A stretch of DNA of 64,000 bases from Anolis sagrei (GCF_037176765.1 NC_090034.1:97115500-97179499); one strand, 5' to 3'; shown: positions 35,501 through 43,656, counted from the stretch's first letter. The notes: generated from the sequence alone by a model not told the origin. Translations and numbers: made by a program.

Positions 35501-38500
35501 GCTTTCCCCAGATTCGAACCTCCGACCTGTCGGTCTTCAGTCCTGCACGCACAAGGGTTTAACCCACTGCGCCACCGGGGGCTCCTATCAATAAGATAGG
35601 ATGAAAGAAGAATCACCAAATTTCTCTAAGTTGTGGCGCAGCTGGGTGGGAGTCAGCGGTGACCGAAAGGTCATGACTTCGAAGCCAGCCCGGGTTGGAG
35701 TAAGCTCCTGACCATTTGTCTAACTTGCCGTCAACCTTTGCAGCCCGAAAGACAGTTGCATCTGTCAAGGAGGAAATTTAGGTACTGCTTATGCGGGGAG
35801 GCTACTTTAACTAATTTACGACACCATAAAACTCTCCAGCAGCGTGCAAAAGAACAAGGAAGTACTCTATCGGTGTCACAAGTGGATGGTGAAGCGAGAG
35901 CTCCCCCGGTGGCTGGAATTTGGATCATACCCTCATCAAGCTAGAAAGTTAAATAGCCTTTGTGTGTCTGTCTATATATGTTGTGTGTCTATGGCATTGA
36001 ATGTTTGCCATATATATGTGCATTGTGATCCGCCCTGAGTCCCCTGCGGGGTGAGAAGGGCAGAATATAAATACTGCAAAAAAATAAGTAAGTCAATCCA
36101 CTCTAGCGAGGCAAAAATGTAACACCATTTTTGTTCCTGGGTTATAAATATAATTTCCTAACTGGTTCTATCATAAAAACATGGGGAAAAGGTTATGAAA
36201 ATGCAAAAACTTTGTTTTTGTAGGACATCTATAGAAACATTTTGCTATATTTTTCAATGAATATCTCAACCAATTCAATATAGTTTGTGGCAGCAACAAA
36301 AACAAAGTTTCTGGAGTATAACAGCTACATTCAATGTATTTACTATGCTTCTATACCGCTATTCTCAGCCCAAGGGCGACTCATGGCGGTTAACAAAATG
36401 GCACAATTCGATGCCCTCAATAGTAAAAAATAATTTAAACATTAAAAACATTTAACACAGGTAAAAATGCATTACAATTAACATCAGTAACACAATAAAA
36501 CCCATAAGTCTTCCGCAGTATTCAATGTAAATACTGCTCAATTAAACAGGAAATAACACTCCCAAAACAGGAACAGATTTTCTTTTCAAATGCAGGTAAT
36601 GGCTACCCCCTTATCCTATCCTGTCTGGCAGACATTGCACATTGAGAGTCAGAGAAAAACTCTGGACAAACAAGCCTGGATTTCAGAATTTATTCTCATA
36701 TGAAGGTCAGACCCTGAATCAATTTGTTTCCAGTAGTCTCCTGTATGGAATCACGGGAAGGTATGGAGGAAGAGACGAAGAGGAGGAAGGAAAAGTTCAG
36801 TTCATACCTTGAATGCTAAGCATCTGTCCAATCTTGAGGGCTGCCCCACGCATCTTGCAGAGTGTGTCCACAATCCGCTCTGCATTGGCCTCTGATAGGA
36901 AGGGACTGGATTCTAATAAGCTGCCATCTGCAGAGATAATTTGTGGAAGAAGAGGTAGAGTCTGAAGCAAGGTAGCAAACATCTCCCAGCCCCATCACCA
37001 TTGCCACAACTCTTGGTGGCATTTGATTCTTTCTAGAGCAGGGGCTTTTGCTTCCCATTCCTTTTGTTGTTGTTCATTCGCTCAGTCGTTTCAGACTCTT
37101 CGTGACCTCATGGACCAGCCCACGCCAGAGTCCCTGTCGGCCGTCACCACCCCCATCTCCTTCAAGGTCAATCCAGTCACTTCAAGGATGCCATCCATCC
37201 ATCTTGCCCTCGGTCAGCCCCTCTTCCTTTTTCCTTCCGTTTTCCCAGCACAAATGTCTTCTCTAAGCTTTCCGATTTCCTTACCTTTGGATTTTTGCTC
37301 CCCATTAAAAGAGTTCTTTGCCACTTCCACCAAAGCTCCAAGTCCCAAACCCACAGCCAAACCTAAAAATAAAGGATCGGATTAGATGATAGTCTGGCTA
37401 CTTGGGTCCTCTGTATCAGGAGAACAAAGCAGCTGGTGTGGCCAATAGGTTACTCCAAAATACAAGTTACTCCAAAATCAGAGACAGAAAAGCATTGATT
37501 TCAGCACCCCTCCAGCACCAAGTCGATTTGTTTGTTAATGTACGATGGTTGAATGAAAAGTAATGCCTCCCCCTTCGTTACTTGGGTTTGGATGGGAATA
37601 TTTTAATAAATCAAATGCAGAAATAATCCTTAGAATGTGCTCTTTAACTACCACTATTCACTTTTCCACATAATCACCATACAACTGTATACATTTCTGC
37701 CAACAATGAACAAGTTTTCTGAAGCTGTCACGGAAGAAGTTGACACTCTGTTTTTGCAACCAGCGTCTCACAGTTCTCTCATCCTGGGTACCCATCGTGC
37801 ACAGATCTTCCGATAGCCAAGCCAAGCAATAATGTGGCCCACACGTTCTTGTGAAATGCCAATTATGCTTGAAATTTCTCTCTGAGTGATATGGCAATCG
37901 TCCTGAATCAATCTGTCAACCTTTTGCTTGTGAAACCTGGTGGGTGCTACCACAGGACATCTAACTCTTTGTCACACAAGTCAGATGTTCCCACCTCAAC
38001 ATCTTTAAGCTCACTCGTTCAGTGACACACAGTCCTCACATCAACACAATCACCATAAAGAGTTTGCATTTTCTGATGAATCTCCTTTGGGGTGACACCT
38101 TCTGCTGTCAAGAATTCAATGACTGCACGTTGCTTAAGTCGCATTGACCGACCGTCTGCACAGGGTTCCATACTTTGCACTTTAACAACAGAATTGTTCA
38201 ATGCTAAGGCTTCCAGCCAAAATGGAACTGTAGAGGAAAGTCGAATGAACAAACCAGTACATGCCGCATACCAGTACTGCCATCTGTTGAGTGGTTTACG
38301 AAGGTGGAGGCATTACTTTTCATTCAACCCTCATAGTTTAGACCTCAGTGGAGGTGGATGCAGTATGCTTTTGGACTTCAATAGAAACAGATGTCTTTTT
38401 GACTTATGCAAGAACAGTTACTATATATTTGCTTTGAGAAGCAGTGAGTACAATTATACAGTTGGGACTTTCCTTATATGCTTAAATGTAGTTTGGAGTA

Positions 38501-40774
38501 TGGACTATTGATTGAAAATGATGCCTTGTGTTCTCAATACAGAGAAACGACATCCTATCTGTAACTGAACTTTAATAGGAAATGTGTTTATATGCTGAAT
38601 TAATTCAAGACGTTTATGAGTAAACAAGATATTTTACTTTTAAAAGAAGACTTTTACTTTTGTCTCTGAGTGCATATTTTTAAACAAAGAGGTTTCAACA
38701 TTAACCCCTCTCGCATGCACACATACATGCACATGCTCATCCTCGACTGCTCACACCACAAACCTCACCTCCAAAGTTTGCAAACCGCCCGACGCGTGTA
38801 ACTGGCACTTTCCGCTCCCGGGCTCTCTCACTAAGCTGAGGAATAAAGCAGAGATGAAAGAAACAGAAATCAAAGCCAAGCAGATGCCAGAGAGAGACAC
38901 CTGTTTGGGAGCTTCCCAGAGGCAACTGCCCAGCAATAGAAACACAATGTGAGGCAGGACAGACATGCCTCTATTCTGCCTTTGTTAGACCACACCTGGA
39001 ATACTGTGTCCAATTCTGGGCACCACAATTGAAGAGAGATATTGACAAGCTGGAATGTGTCCAGAGGAGGGTGACTCAAATAATCAAGGGTCTGGAGAAC
39101 AAGCCCTATGAGGAGCGGCTGAAAGAGCTGGGCATGTTTAGCCTGAAGAAGAGAAGGCTGAGAGGAGACATGATGAGGTCCATATATAAATATGTGAGGG
39201 GAAGTCTCAGGGAGGAGGGAGCAAGCTTGTTTTCTGCTGCCCTGGAGACTAGGATGCGGAGCAATGGCATCAAATGGTAGGAAAGACGATTCCACCTGAA
39301 CATTAGGAAGAACTTTCTGACTGTGAGAACTGTTCAGCAGTGGAACTCTCTATCCCAAAGTGTGGTGGAGGTTCCTTCTTTGGAGGCTTTTAAACAGAGG
39401 CTGGATGGCCATCTGTTGGGGGTGCTTTGACCACGATTTTCCTGCTTCTTGGCAGGGGGTTGGACTGGATGGACCATGAGGTCTCTTCCAACTCTATGAT
39501 TCTATTATTCTCTGCCTTCATTCTAACCAAAAGGTAAGTGATGATTTCAAATATTATTCCAGCTCTGATCCAAACAGAAAATTAATTGTTTGGGATACAG
39601 ATACCACACTTAGTCAGTCCTTATTCTGAGTTTGCATTTAAAGATGCTCTTTTCTTGTTGCTGATTCCAGAATTGCACTCCTGACAGACTCCCCAACCAA
39701 AATGCTACTTATATAAGAAAAATTATAGTTTACGGGGAAGAGGCATCGTCTTAGTACACGTCCCTTCCGGCCCACTGGACTGACATTTGCAAAAGCATAG
39801 TAGCCTGCTCAGCCACATTCTTCCACTGTCTACAGTCAGTTGGGATATGGGTGGCATAATGCAATCAAGCCTCAAGGAGAGGCAGGTAATAACATTTTTA
39901 TTTATTATTATTCATTATGCAAGAAATAAGCCTTACCTTCTGTCTCACTTTTACCATGCTCTCCGGGTCTTTCTTAGAACGAGATTCCCTGGCTTTCTGG
40001 ATGTCCTCCTTTGTCAGGCCTCGGGATGATGCAGTCTGGTGAATCAGACGGGGATGCCCTAAACTGGGACCAGCTGACCACCCTGAACGGTTTGTGATAG
40101 GGCTTCCTTCCCATATTGAGCATTTCCCCTGGCAAGGGACACTTTCTTTTTGGAGCGATGCCGACTGCTCCTGAGAGTCCTGTAGAAAAACAAACCACTG
40201 TCTGTTAGTTTACATTACAGATATCCTGCTCAGAAGCCCCACTACTTTCCAACCCCATCAATGGCTTTAGGAGCAAAGAAAGAGCCAAATCCAGGGCTGA
40301 CACCACTAAGGTATACATGTCCTAACCACTGCCAAACTACGAGGGTTGAAAGAAAAGTAATGCCTCCACCTTCGTAACTCCTAAACATATGGCAGGACTG
40401 GTATGTGGCAGGTACTGGCTTGTTCAGTAGACTCTCCTTTACAGTTCCATTTTGGCAGGAAGCCTTAGCATTGAACAGTTGTGTTGTTAAAATGTGAAGT
40501 ATGGAACCCTGCTCAAACGGTCGGTCAATGTGACTTCGGCAACATGCAGTCATTGAATTCTTGACAGCAGGTGTCACCCCAAAGGAGATTCATCAGGGAA
40601 TGCAAGCTGTTTATGTTGATTGTGTTGATGTGAAGGGAAGCCTTTGCCTTAGTTCTGTGTATTTGTGTATCATTATTATTCCACTGTATTAAAGGCACTG
40701 AATGTCTGCCTATCTGTGTATATTGTAATCCGCTCTGAGTTGTCTCGGGGAGATAGAGTGGAATATAAATAAAA

Positions 40775-40805
<31 letters not shown>

Positions 40806-43177
40806 TGAAACACAACAAGATGAGTCCACAGTAGACACTCAGCGAGGTGCAAGCAGCTTGGATCACACGTCGGACACTTCCCAAGTGTCGAGGACTGTGT
40901 GATGTATCGGCGAATAATGCGTGCAGATCCCAGTAAGGTGGCCTTCTGCAGCTGGCAGGTTATTATTATTATATTCTCAGCAGCCTCGGCCAGCTCAGTT
41001 ATAAAGGTGAGGAATGCTGGGAGGTATAGTTCTGATGAACTGAACACTCAGCTGAGAACGCACACTACAAAGTGAAAAAAAGAAAGCACTCTGCCAATTG
41101 AGCCTGCTGTTTAACTGATAAGCAGTGGGATCTCTATTAAGGCTGGAAGTGTTAATCAGCTTACTTGGGATCATTCGTCTATGAGAGCTGATGTTTGTGA
41201 GCAAGCCAGGCAATCTTGAATCAACCGCACAACAGAATGTGAATCACAAATATTCAAAATTAAAATATGAACAATTGTCCTTGGAGGGTACATCTACACC
41301 AGGAACGGCCAAACTTGGCCCTACCAGGTGTTTTGGAGTTGAAGTCCAAAACACCTGGTGGAAGGGTTTTGCATTCTGAACTCCACCAATGATGGAATTG
41401 AACCAGACTTGGAAGACATAACTCCCAGGACCAACAAAAAATATTGGAAAGGTTTGGGAGTTGTAGTTCACCTACATCCAGAGAACACTGTGGACTCAAA
41501 CAATGGTGGATCTCGACCAAGCTTGGCACGAATACTAAATAATCCCAAATGTGAACACTGGTGGAGTTTGGGGGAAATAGACCTTGACATTTGGGAGTTG
41601 TAGTTGCTGGGATTTATAGTTCACCTAAAATCAAAGACCATTCTGAACTCCGCCAACAATGGAATTGAACCAGACTTGGAACACAGAACTCCCATGACCA
41701 ACAGAAAATACTGGAAGGATTCAGTGGGCATTCACCTTGAGTTCTAGAGTTGTAGTTCACCTTCATCCAGAGAGTACTGTGGACTCAAACAATGATGGAT
41801 CTGGACCGAACTTTGCTTGAATACTCAATAAGCCCGAATATGAACTCTGATGGGGTTTGGGGGAGATAGACCTTAACATTGGGAGTTGTGTTGTTGTTCA
41901 TTCGTTCAGTTGTCTCCGACTCTTCGTGACCTCATGGACCAGCCCACGCCAGAGCTCCCTGTCGGCCGTCACCACCCCCAGCTCCCTCAAGGTCAGTCCA
42001 GTCACTTCAAGGATGCCATCCATCCATCTTGTCCTTGGTCGGCCCCTCTTCCTTTTGCCTTCCACTTTCCCCAGCATAATTGTCTTCTCTAGGCTTTCCT
42101 GTCTCCTCATGATGTGGCCAAAGTACTTCAACTTTGTCTCTAGTATCCTTCCCTCCAATGAGCAGTCGGGCTTTATTTCCTGGAGGATGGACTGGTTGGA
42201 TCTTCTCGCAGTCCAAGGCACTCTCAGCACTTTCCTCCAACACCACAGCTCAAAAGCATCGATCTTCCTTCGCTCAGCCTTCCCTAAGGTCCAGCTCTCA
42301 CATCCGTAGGTGACTTCAGGGAATACCATGGCTTTGACTAGGCGGATCTTTGTTGCCAGTCTGATGTCTCTGCTCTTTACTATTTTATTGAGACTGGACA
42401 TTGCTCTCCTCCCAAGAAGTAAGCGTCTTCTGATTTCCTGGCCACAGTCTGCATCTGCGGTAATCTTTGCACCTAGAAATACAAAGTCTGTCACGGCCTC
42501 CACATTTTCTCCCTCTATTTTCCAGTTGTCAATCATTCTTGTTGCCATAATCTTGGGTTTTTTTATGTTTAGCTGCAACCCAGCTTTTGCGCTTTCTTCT
42601 TGGGAGTTGTAGTTGCTGGGATTTATAGTTCACCTACAATCAAAGAGCATTCTGAACTCTACCAATTATAGAATTTAACCAGTCTTGGCACTCAGACCTC
42701 CCATGACCAACAGAAAATACTGGAAGGGTCTGGTGGGCATTGACCTTGAATTTAGGAGTTGTAGTTCATCTACATCCAGAGATCACTGTGGACTCAAACA
42801 ATGATGGATCTGGACCAAACTTGGCACGAATATTCAATAAGCCCGAATATGAACACTGGTGGAGTTTGGGGAAAATAGACCTTGACATTTGGGAGTTGTA
42901 GTTGCTGGGATTTATAGTTCACATACAATCAAAGAGAATTATGAATCCCACCAATGATAGAATTGGACCAAACTTCTCACATGACTAATAGAAAATACTG
43001 TGTTTTCTGATGGTCTTTGTCAACCCCTCTGAGAAACACTGACTTAGGGATTTCCTGATTACCCAGACTTACCCTCCTGTGGCTGCTGCTATTGGCACTG
43101 ATAGGCCGCCATAGGGCTGCCCTCCCATTGGGGACAACCCTGGCCCCCAAACACCGAATCCCCCTTCTCCAAGGCAT
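19010..43177 (-). CDS. COQ8B: COQ8B (ADCK4), atypical kinase/ATPase for coenzyme Q synthesis; 14 coding exons
   Basis: COQ8 proteins belong to the UbiB family of protein-kinase-like ATPases; they sit on the matrix side of the inner mitochondrial membrane and support the CoQ synthesis complex. Fourteen exons join in one frame (1722 nt, 573 residues; human COQ8B is 544). Residues 1-35 are Arg-rich without acids, fitting a mitochondrial presequence. Residues 137-157 are Gly-rich and hydrophobic, the usual membrane segment. Motifs in order: KIGQ 196-199, AAAS 257-260 (replacing the glycine loop), Lys278 in [15 protein letters not shown] with catalytic Asp408 and Asn413, and DFG 427-429. Phrases such as [17 protein letters not shown] and PLDQCQ match COQ8B better than COQ8A as I remember them. 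An in-frame TAG at 43232-43234 precedes the start, so the ATG at 43175-43177 is the first after a stop; a purine is at -3. No AATAAA is seen on the minus strand within about 1 kb past the stop. Confidence 0.95.
19560..20155 (+). mobile_element. L2 LINE 3' fragment (copy 1)
   Basis: accatctaggaatttaagat through ttccgaaaaaaagtaaaaac, ending gggtataaataaaactttatt; the 5' half is missing. Confidence 0.7.
20160..21450 (+). mobile_element. L2 LINE 3' fragment (copy 2), split by a hAT MITE
   Basis: Open frame 20202-20501 reads [13 protein letters not shown]-type sequence, [19 protein letters not shown] and AARLLTG, typical of the L2 reverse-transcriptase C-terminus. The 3' UTR continues after the MITE at 20871-21234 to the cttcgggtttgagaaaggc tail. 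Confidence 0.8.
20871..21234. mobile_element. hAT MITE with perfect 8-bp target duplication
   Basis: Termini cagtggtcctcaaac and gtttgaggacccctg are inverted repeats. gcttagac flanks both sides (20863-20870 and 21235-21242). Confidence 0.92.
21451..22059. other. Unassigned sequence with (TGG)n/poly-G tract
   Basis: 21666-21703 is a TGG run followed by poly-G. No gene seen. Confidence 0.5.
22303..22431. mobile_element. hAT MITE with perfect 8-bp target duplication
   Basis: Ends cagtggttctcaactt and aagttgagaaccactg; cgctaaac at 22295-22302 and 22432-22439. Confidence 0.92.
22640..22735 (+). repeat. (TATC)n / (GTATCTATCTAT)n microsatellite
   Basis: About 96 bp of TATC units with regular G substitutions in the left half. 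Confidence 0.95.
22736..22980. mobile_element. Penelope-like inverted terminal pair
   Basis: Minus-oriented terminal piece (22736-22838) followed directly by a plus-oriented one (22843-22980) ending ctatgaaagccttcgacaat. Confidence 0.75.
23012..23966 (+). mobile_element. LINE 3' fragment, I/Jockey-like (possibly Vingi)
   Basis: An open frame to 23855 reads [63 protein letters not shown] and a terminal [15 protein letters not shown] cysteine cluster, ending ARYWSKDI. The same family at 43657-45261 includes the catalytic FIYADD box. The 3' tail is gatgacacgataaataaata. The clade assignment is a guess; being a non-LTR LINE is firm. Confidence 0.75.
24181..24979. other. Unassigned sequence with an (ATT)n tract
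   Basis: 24836-24866 is ATT-rich. No gene recognised in this COQ8B intron. Confidence 0.5.
24980..25050. mobile_element. Half of a foldback MITE
   Basis: gcatgggcaaactttggccc to aattcctaacagcctactgg, the left arm only. Confidence 0.7.
25051..25165 (+). repeat. Short degenerate 'actgaggcc' tandem repeat
   Basis: actgagacc/actgaggcc recurs about six times at irregular spacing. Confidence 0.6.
25783..25869 (-). CDS. COQ8B: COQ8B coding exon 13
   Basis: Codes residues 445-473, [18 protein letters not shown] then [11 protein letters not shown]; phase 0 at both ends, donor AAG|gtgagt. The following intron, about 6.5 kb, holds an L1/hAT/Penelope-like/LINE nest and two L2 copies. Confidence 0.95.
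26070..26240 (+). mobile_element. CR1 3' tail fragments
   Basis: gtgctttgattatgcttttc ... atggcagaagggagttgaac and a second partial copy after an ATT run. Confidence 0.5.
26245..27010. mobile_element. DNA transposon end with expanded ATT/TTTTACTCTA minisatellite
   Basis: Terminus taccgtatatactcgagtat, then about 680 bp of variants of tttattattttactctatta. The right terminus is absent; compare the complete copy 32936-33483. Confidence 0.75.
27179..27244 (-). CDS. COQ8B: COQ8B coding exon 12 (DFG motif)
   Basis: Codes residues 423-444, [18 protein letters not shown] then DYIE. Asp427 of DFG binds metal in kinase-like folds. Separated from exon 11 by a 121-bp intron. Confidence 0.95.
27366..27473 (-). 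CDS. COQ8B: COQ8B coding exon 11 (catalytic loop)
   Basis: Codes residues 387-422, [18 protein letters not shown] then [18 protein letters not shown]. Asp408 and Asn413 are the catalytic-loop residues. Acceptor tttccag, donor AAG|gtgtgg. Confidence 0.96.
27560..28345 (+). mobile_element. LTR-like fossil (solo LTR candidate)
   Basis: Contains a GC-box-like ggggcgg, a polyadenylation-type aataaa near 28159 and, at its right edge, tggtggcagcgg, which resembles a primer-binding site. No coding part is visible next to it. Boundaries and family are uncertain; broken, age unknown. Confidence 0.35.
28512..28646. mobile_element. Palindromic foldback MITE
   Basis: Arms caggcatgggcaaactttgg and its complement, almost perfect over 62 bp. 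Confidence 0.85.
28697..29278 (+). mobile_element. Nonautonomous Helitron
   Basis: Starts TCTATATAAATAAAAATG after an A and ends in a gccac...atggc hairpin-like segment followed by ggggacggCTAG and a T. TC start, 3' hairpin, CTAG end and A/T flanks are Helitron features. It carries the gggagttgtagttgctggg modules also present in the hAT-type elements of this window. Confidence 0.8.
29279..29536 (+). mobile_element. AT-rich L2-type 3' end with (TAAA)n tail
   Basis: aagccgctctgagtcccctt then cagggtgagaagggcagc and nine TAAA-type units, ending 15 nt from COQ8B exon 10. Confidence 0.7.
29551..29692 (-). CDS. COQ8B: COQ8B coding exon 10
   Basis: Codes residues 339-386, [18 protein letters not shown] to ALDQEVRNE, including [14 protein letters not shown]. 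Donor GAG|gtgaga lies 15 nt from the (TAAA)n tail of an intronic L2-type element. Confidence 0.95.
29940..30465. mobile_element. Cluster of three related foldback MITEs
   Basis: Copies at about 29940-30090, 30120-30245 and 30285-30465 share ccttctacactgc-type ends and the core ttgaactggattatatggca. They may derive from nested or tandem insertions. Confidence 0.7.
30730..30823 (-). CDS. COQ8B: COQ8B coding exon 9
   Basis: Codes residues 308-338, [20 protein letters not shown] through [10 protein letters not shown]; Arg339 is split. The [12 protein letters not shown] segment corresponds to the conserved Glu-containing helix of the family. Confidence 0.95.
30946..31255 (-). mobile_element. Sauria-type SINE
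   Basis: aaaggtttccccttgatatt through tgaaactgctaggtcggcag to the box-B part near 31200. Confidence 0.8.
31256..31735. other. Unassigned intron sequence
   Basis: AT-rich, no recognised repeat or gene. Confidence 0.45.
31736..32010. mobile_element. L2-type tails in both orientations
   Basis: 31745-31830 is an antisense tail (ctttatatcccaccaccact). 31850-32010 is a sense tail (cattctgggtccccttcggg, then TAAA repeats) abutting the exon 8 donor. Confidence 0.65.
32011..32092 (-). CDS. COQ8B: COQ8B coding exon 8
   Basis: Codes residues 281-307, [18 protein letters not shown] to VALPE; Gly308 is split. The donor GAAG|gtattt runs directly into the antisense (TTTA)n tail of an L2-type element, so the intronic half of this splice site is repeat-derived. 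Confidence 0.94.
32229..32345. mobile_element. Degenerate hAT MITE
   Basis: agcagtggttcccaccctgt and aggatttctgggagttgaag match the family at 22303-22431. Confidence 0.65.
32400..32540 (-). CDS. COQ8B: COQ8B coding exon 7 (Ala-rich loop and VAMK lysine)
   Basis: Codes residues 234-280, [19 protein letters not shown] onward, with [11 protein letters not shown] (Ala-rich loop) and GTEVAMKIQ (ion-pair Lys278). Exactly 47 codons, phase 0 at both ends, donor CAG|gtaagg. Confidence 0.96.
32640..32725 (-). mobile_element. L2-type 3' tail
   Basis: ctatttatttactgtatttt and ctgaaggggactcggagcaa. Confidence 0.55.
32756..33690 (+). repeat. Two direct ~180-bp copies with a transposon in copy 1
   Basis: gttccagaaccaccc ... 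gtctcctgtgttatgctatt occurs at 32756-32935 and 33508-33690. Confidence 0.8.
32936..33483. mobile_element. DNA transposon, both termini, internal ATT minisatellite
   Basis: Termini tactgtatatactcgagtat and tatactcgagtatacacggta-type sequence are inverted repeats about 25 bp long. An internal tttattattttactctatta tract is shorter than that at 26245. Confidence 0.8.
33690..33905 (+). mobile_element. AT-rich L2-type 3' end
   Basis: Same layout as 29279-29536, with aagccgctctgagtcctctt at 33879. Confidence 0.6.
33906..34485 (+). mobile_element. hAT-type element 3' part, split by a Penelope-like unit
   Basis: Module sequence, then tgatggtctttggtgacccc and gacccccaggctgagaaac, the degraded right terminus. 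Confidence 0.75.
34189..34395. mobile_element. Short palindromic Penelope-like unit with 13-bp target duplication
   Basis: Only the two inverted terminal sequences remain (ttcatggccagaatcactga ... and the mirror copy). aaaatactgtgtt lies at 34176-34188 and 34396-34408, so it arrived as one unit. No coding part. Confidence 0.85.
34486..34665 (-). mobile_element. L2 LINE fragment
   Basis: The minus strand reads [16 protein letters not shown] and [16 protein letters not shown], as in the L2 C-terminal region. Confidence 0.65.
34666..35110. other. Unassigned intron sequence
   Basis: No recognised repeat; lies next to COQ8B exon 6. Confidence 0.45.
35111..35196 (-). CDS. COQ8B: COQ8B coding exon 6
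   Basis: Codes residues 205-233: [18 protein letters not shown] and then [11 protein letters not shown]. The first codon (Asp205) is split with exon 5. Acceptor ccacag, donor ACG|gtgcgt. Confidence 0.95.
35327..35584 (-). mobile_element. Full-length tRNA-derived SINE
   Basis: Reference copy of the family seen at 754 and 9845. The minus strand runs from gtggcgcagtgggttaaac through box B ggttcgaatctgg to the tail gcagtttctcaagttgctcc. Confidence 0.9.
35630..36090 (+). mobile_element. Full-length Anolis-SINE2-type SINE with L2 tail
   Basis: tRNA-like head (gtggcgcagctgg, then cttcgaagccagcccgg), body (cgaaagacagttgcatctgt, taggtactgcttatgcgggg) and the L2-like 3' end (gatccgccctgagtcccctg). 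Confidence 0.85.
36091..36807. other. Unassigned intron sequence with an L2-type antisense tail
   Basis: 36340-36490 (ttctataccgctattctcag, cgactcatggcggttaacaa) resembles an antisense LINE tail. The rest is not recognised. Confidence 0.45.
36808..36927 (-). CDS. COQ8B: COQ8B coding exon 5 (KxGQ motif)
   Basis: Codes residues 165-204, including [17 protein letters not shown] and the family signature [11 protein letters not shown]. The KxGQ motif inhibits classic kinase activity in this family. Donor CAAG|gtatga. Confidence 0.95.
37058..37250 (-). mobile_element. BovB 3' tail fragment
   Basis: gttcattcgctcagtcgttt and gaccagcccacgccagagtc match the 3' ends at 41890 and 48554. Confidence 0.85.
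37285..37362 (-). CDS. COQ8B: COQ8B coding exon 4 (membrane segment)
   Basis: Codes residues 139-164, [18 protein letters not shown] followed by FNGEQKSK. The Gly-rich hydrophobic stretch matches the single membrane segment of COQ8 proteins. Acceptor tttttag, donor AAAG|gtaagg. Confidence 0.93.
37543..38333 (-). mobile_element. Mariner DNA transposon, internally deleted, both ends present
   Basis: Ends tggttgaatgaaaagtaatg and its inverted copy, flanked by TA. The minus strand codes [38 protein letters not shown], then [19 protein letters not shown] and [15 protein letters not shown]. These are the N-terminal and helix-turn-helix parts of a mariner transposase, with stops and without a visible D,D34D catalytic core. 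Confidence 0.85.
38334..38768. other. Unassigned intron sequence
   Basis: No gene or recognised repeat. Confidence 0.5.
38769..38835 (-). CDS. COQ8B: COQ8B coding exon 3
   Basis: Codes residues 117-138 ([20 protein letters not shown]...), ending in phase 1 with donor GAG|gtgagg. [12 protein letters not shown] is strongly conserved in COQ8B. Confidence 0.93.
38960..39512 (+). mobile_element. CR1 LINE 3' fragment
   Basis: Reads [40 protein letters not shown], then [18 protein letters not shown]-type sequence and the gattctatt end. Confidence 0.9.
39513..39936. other. Unassigned intron sequence
   Basis: No recognised repeat or gene. Confidence 0.45.
39937..40179 (-). CDS. COQ8B: COQ8B coding exon 2
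   Basis: Codes residues 36-116, from [10 protein letters not shown] to MVKVRQK; phase 0 at both ends, acceptor ctacag, donor AAG|gtaagg. This is the poorly conserved N-terminal region; the part from [13 protein letters not shown] onward is the recognisable segment. It accounts for most of the extra length over human COQ8B. Confidence 0.88.
40340..40618 (+). mobile_element. Mariner 5' fragment
   Basis: cgagggttgaaagaaaagta to gaaggga, matching the first 280 bp of the copies at 13655 and 37543 (inverted). Confidence 0.8.
40640..40965. mobile_element. SINE2/L2 tail, (ATT)n and antisense R4 3' end
   Basis: gtaatccgctctgagttgtc (40727), an ATT tract (40771-40804) and then the R4 3' end on minus (gatcacacgtcggacacttc). 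Confidence 0.7.
41360..43040 (+). mobile_element. hAT-type element with repeated modules, split by BovB
   Basis: At least three alternations of the gggagttgtagttgctggg and tggactcaaacaatgatgga modules; right terminus ctctgagaaacactg. The left terminus is lost beside a half foldback MITE (41297-41358). Confidence 0.75.
41890..42599 (-). mobile_element. BovB LINE, 5' truncated, with 11-bp target duplication
   Basis: An uninterrupted minus-strand frame reads [54 protein letters not shown] and [20 protein letters not shown], ending TKSRRQLNE: the RTE-BovB C-terminus. ttgggagttgt flanks it (41879-41889 and 42600-42610). Confidence 0.95.
43073..43177 (-). CDS. COQ8B: COQ8B coding exon 1 (start codon)
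   Basis: Codes residues 1-35, beginning [15 protein letters not shown] and ending SSSHRR. It is rich in Arg and lacks Asp and Glu, as expected for a mitochondrial import signal. The donor reads AGG|gtaagt, phase 0. Confidence 0.88.
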
Positions 43178-43194
43178 CTCAGGTGTGCTCAGGG

Positions 43195-43460
43195 TGAGGG
43201 ATCTGGGGTCATTGGGAAGCCTGACCCGGAACTAGGTGCATTTCAAAGAAATATTCAAATACTGCCGGTTTCCAGTTGCCTCCCACTCCTTCTGCACCGA
43301 CTTCCGGTTGGAGGCTCAACGAGCAGGAGAAAGTAGCCAATCACGAGGCTGCGCGTCATTCCTCGAGTTCGGAGCGGAGGCAGCCAATCAGGCGCTAGGA
43401 GGCGAACGTTCTCTTCCCGCCCACTTTCATTCATGTTCTCATCCTGAAAGCATTCCAGGC
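43195..43460 (-). promoter_or_regulatory. Putative COQ8B promoter / 5' UTR
   Basis: Upstream of the start codon the DNA becomes locally GC/CpG-rich. It holds two CCAAT boxes (43337-43341 and 43384-43388, read as ATTGG on the gene strand) 47 bp apart, and no TATA box. Such a TATA-less, CCAAT-bearing block suits a housekeeping mitochondrial gene. The transcription start and any 5' UTR intron cannot be fixed from sequence. In human the same promoter region is shared head-to-head with ITPKC; no ITPKC exon is recognised on the plus strand here. Confidence 0.5.
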
Positions 43461-43656
43461 TGAATACCAATCCAAGGGGGAGGGAAGGCAGGATTCCATT
43501 TTGCAATTGTGGGAAAGCTTTGTTTTGGATCAGATGGCATATACTTTGCAATAAAATTGCAATACAATTTTTAAAAAGTCACTGAAAGATTGACACTGGC
43601 AATGGAAGTGCATCCACACTGTGAAATTAACGCAGTTTGATACCGTTTTAACTGCC

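Noticed and set aside
19010-43177. COQ8A instead of COQ8B
   Set aside because: Diagnostic phrases ([34 protein letters not shown]) fit COQ8B; COQ8A reads differently at these places as I recall it.
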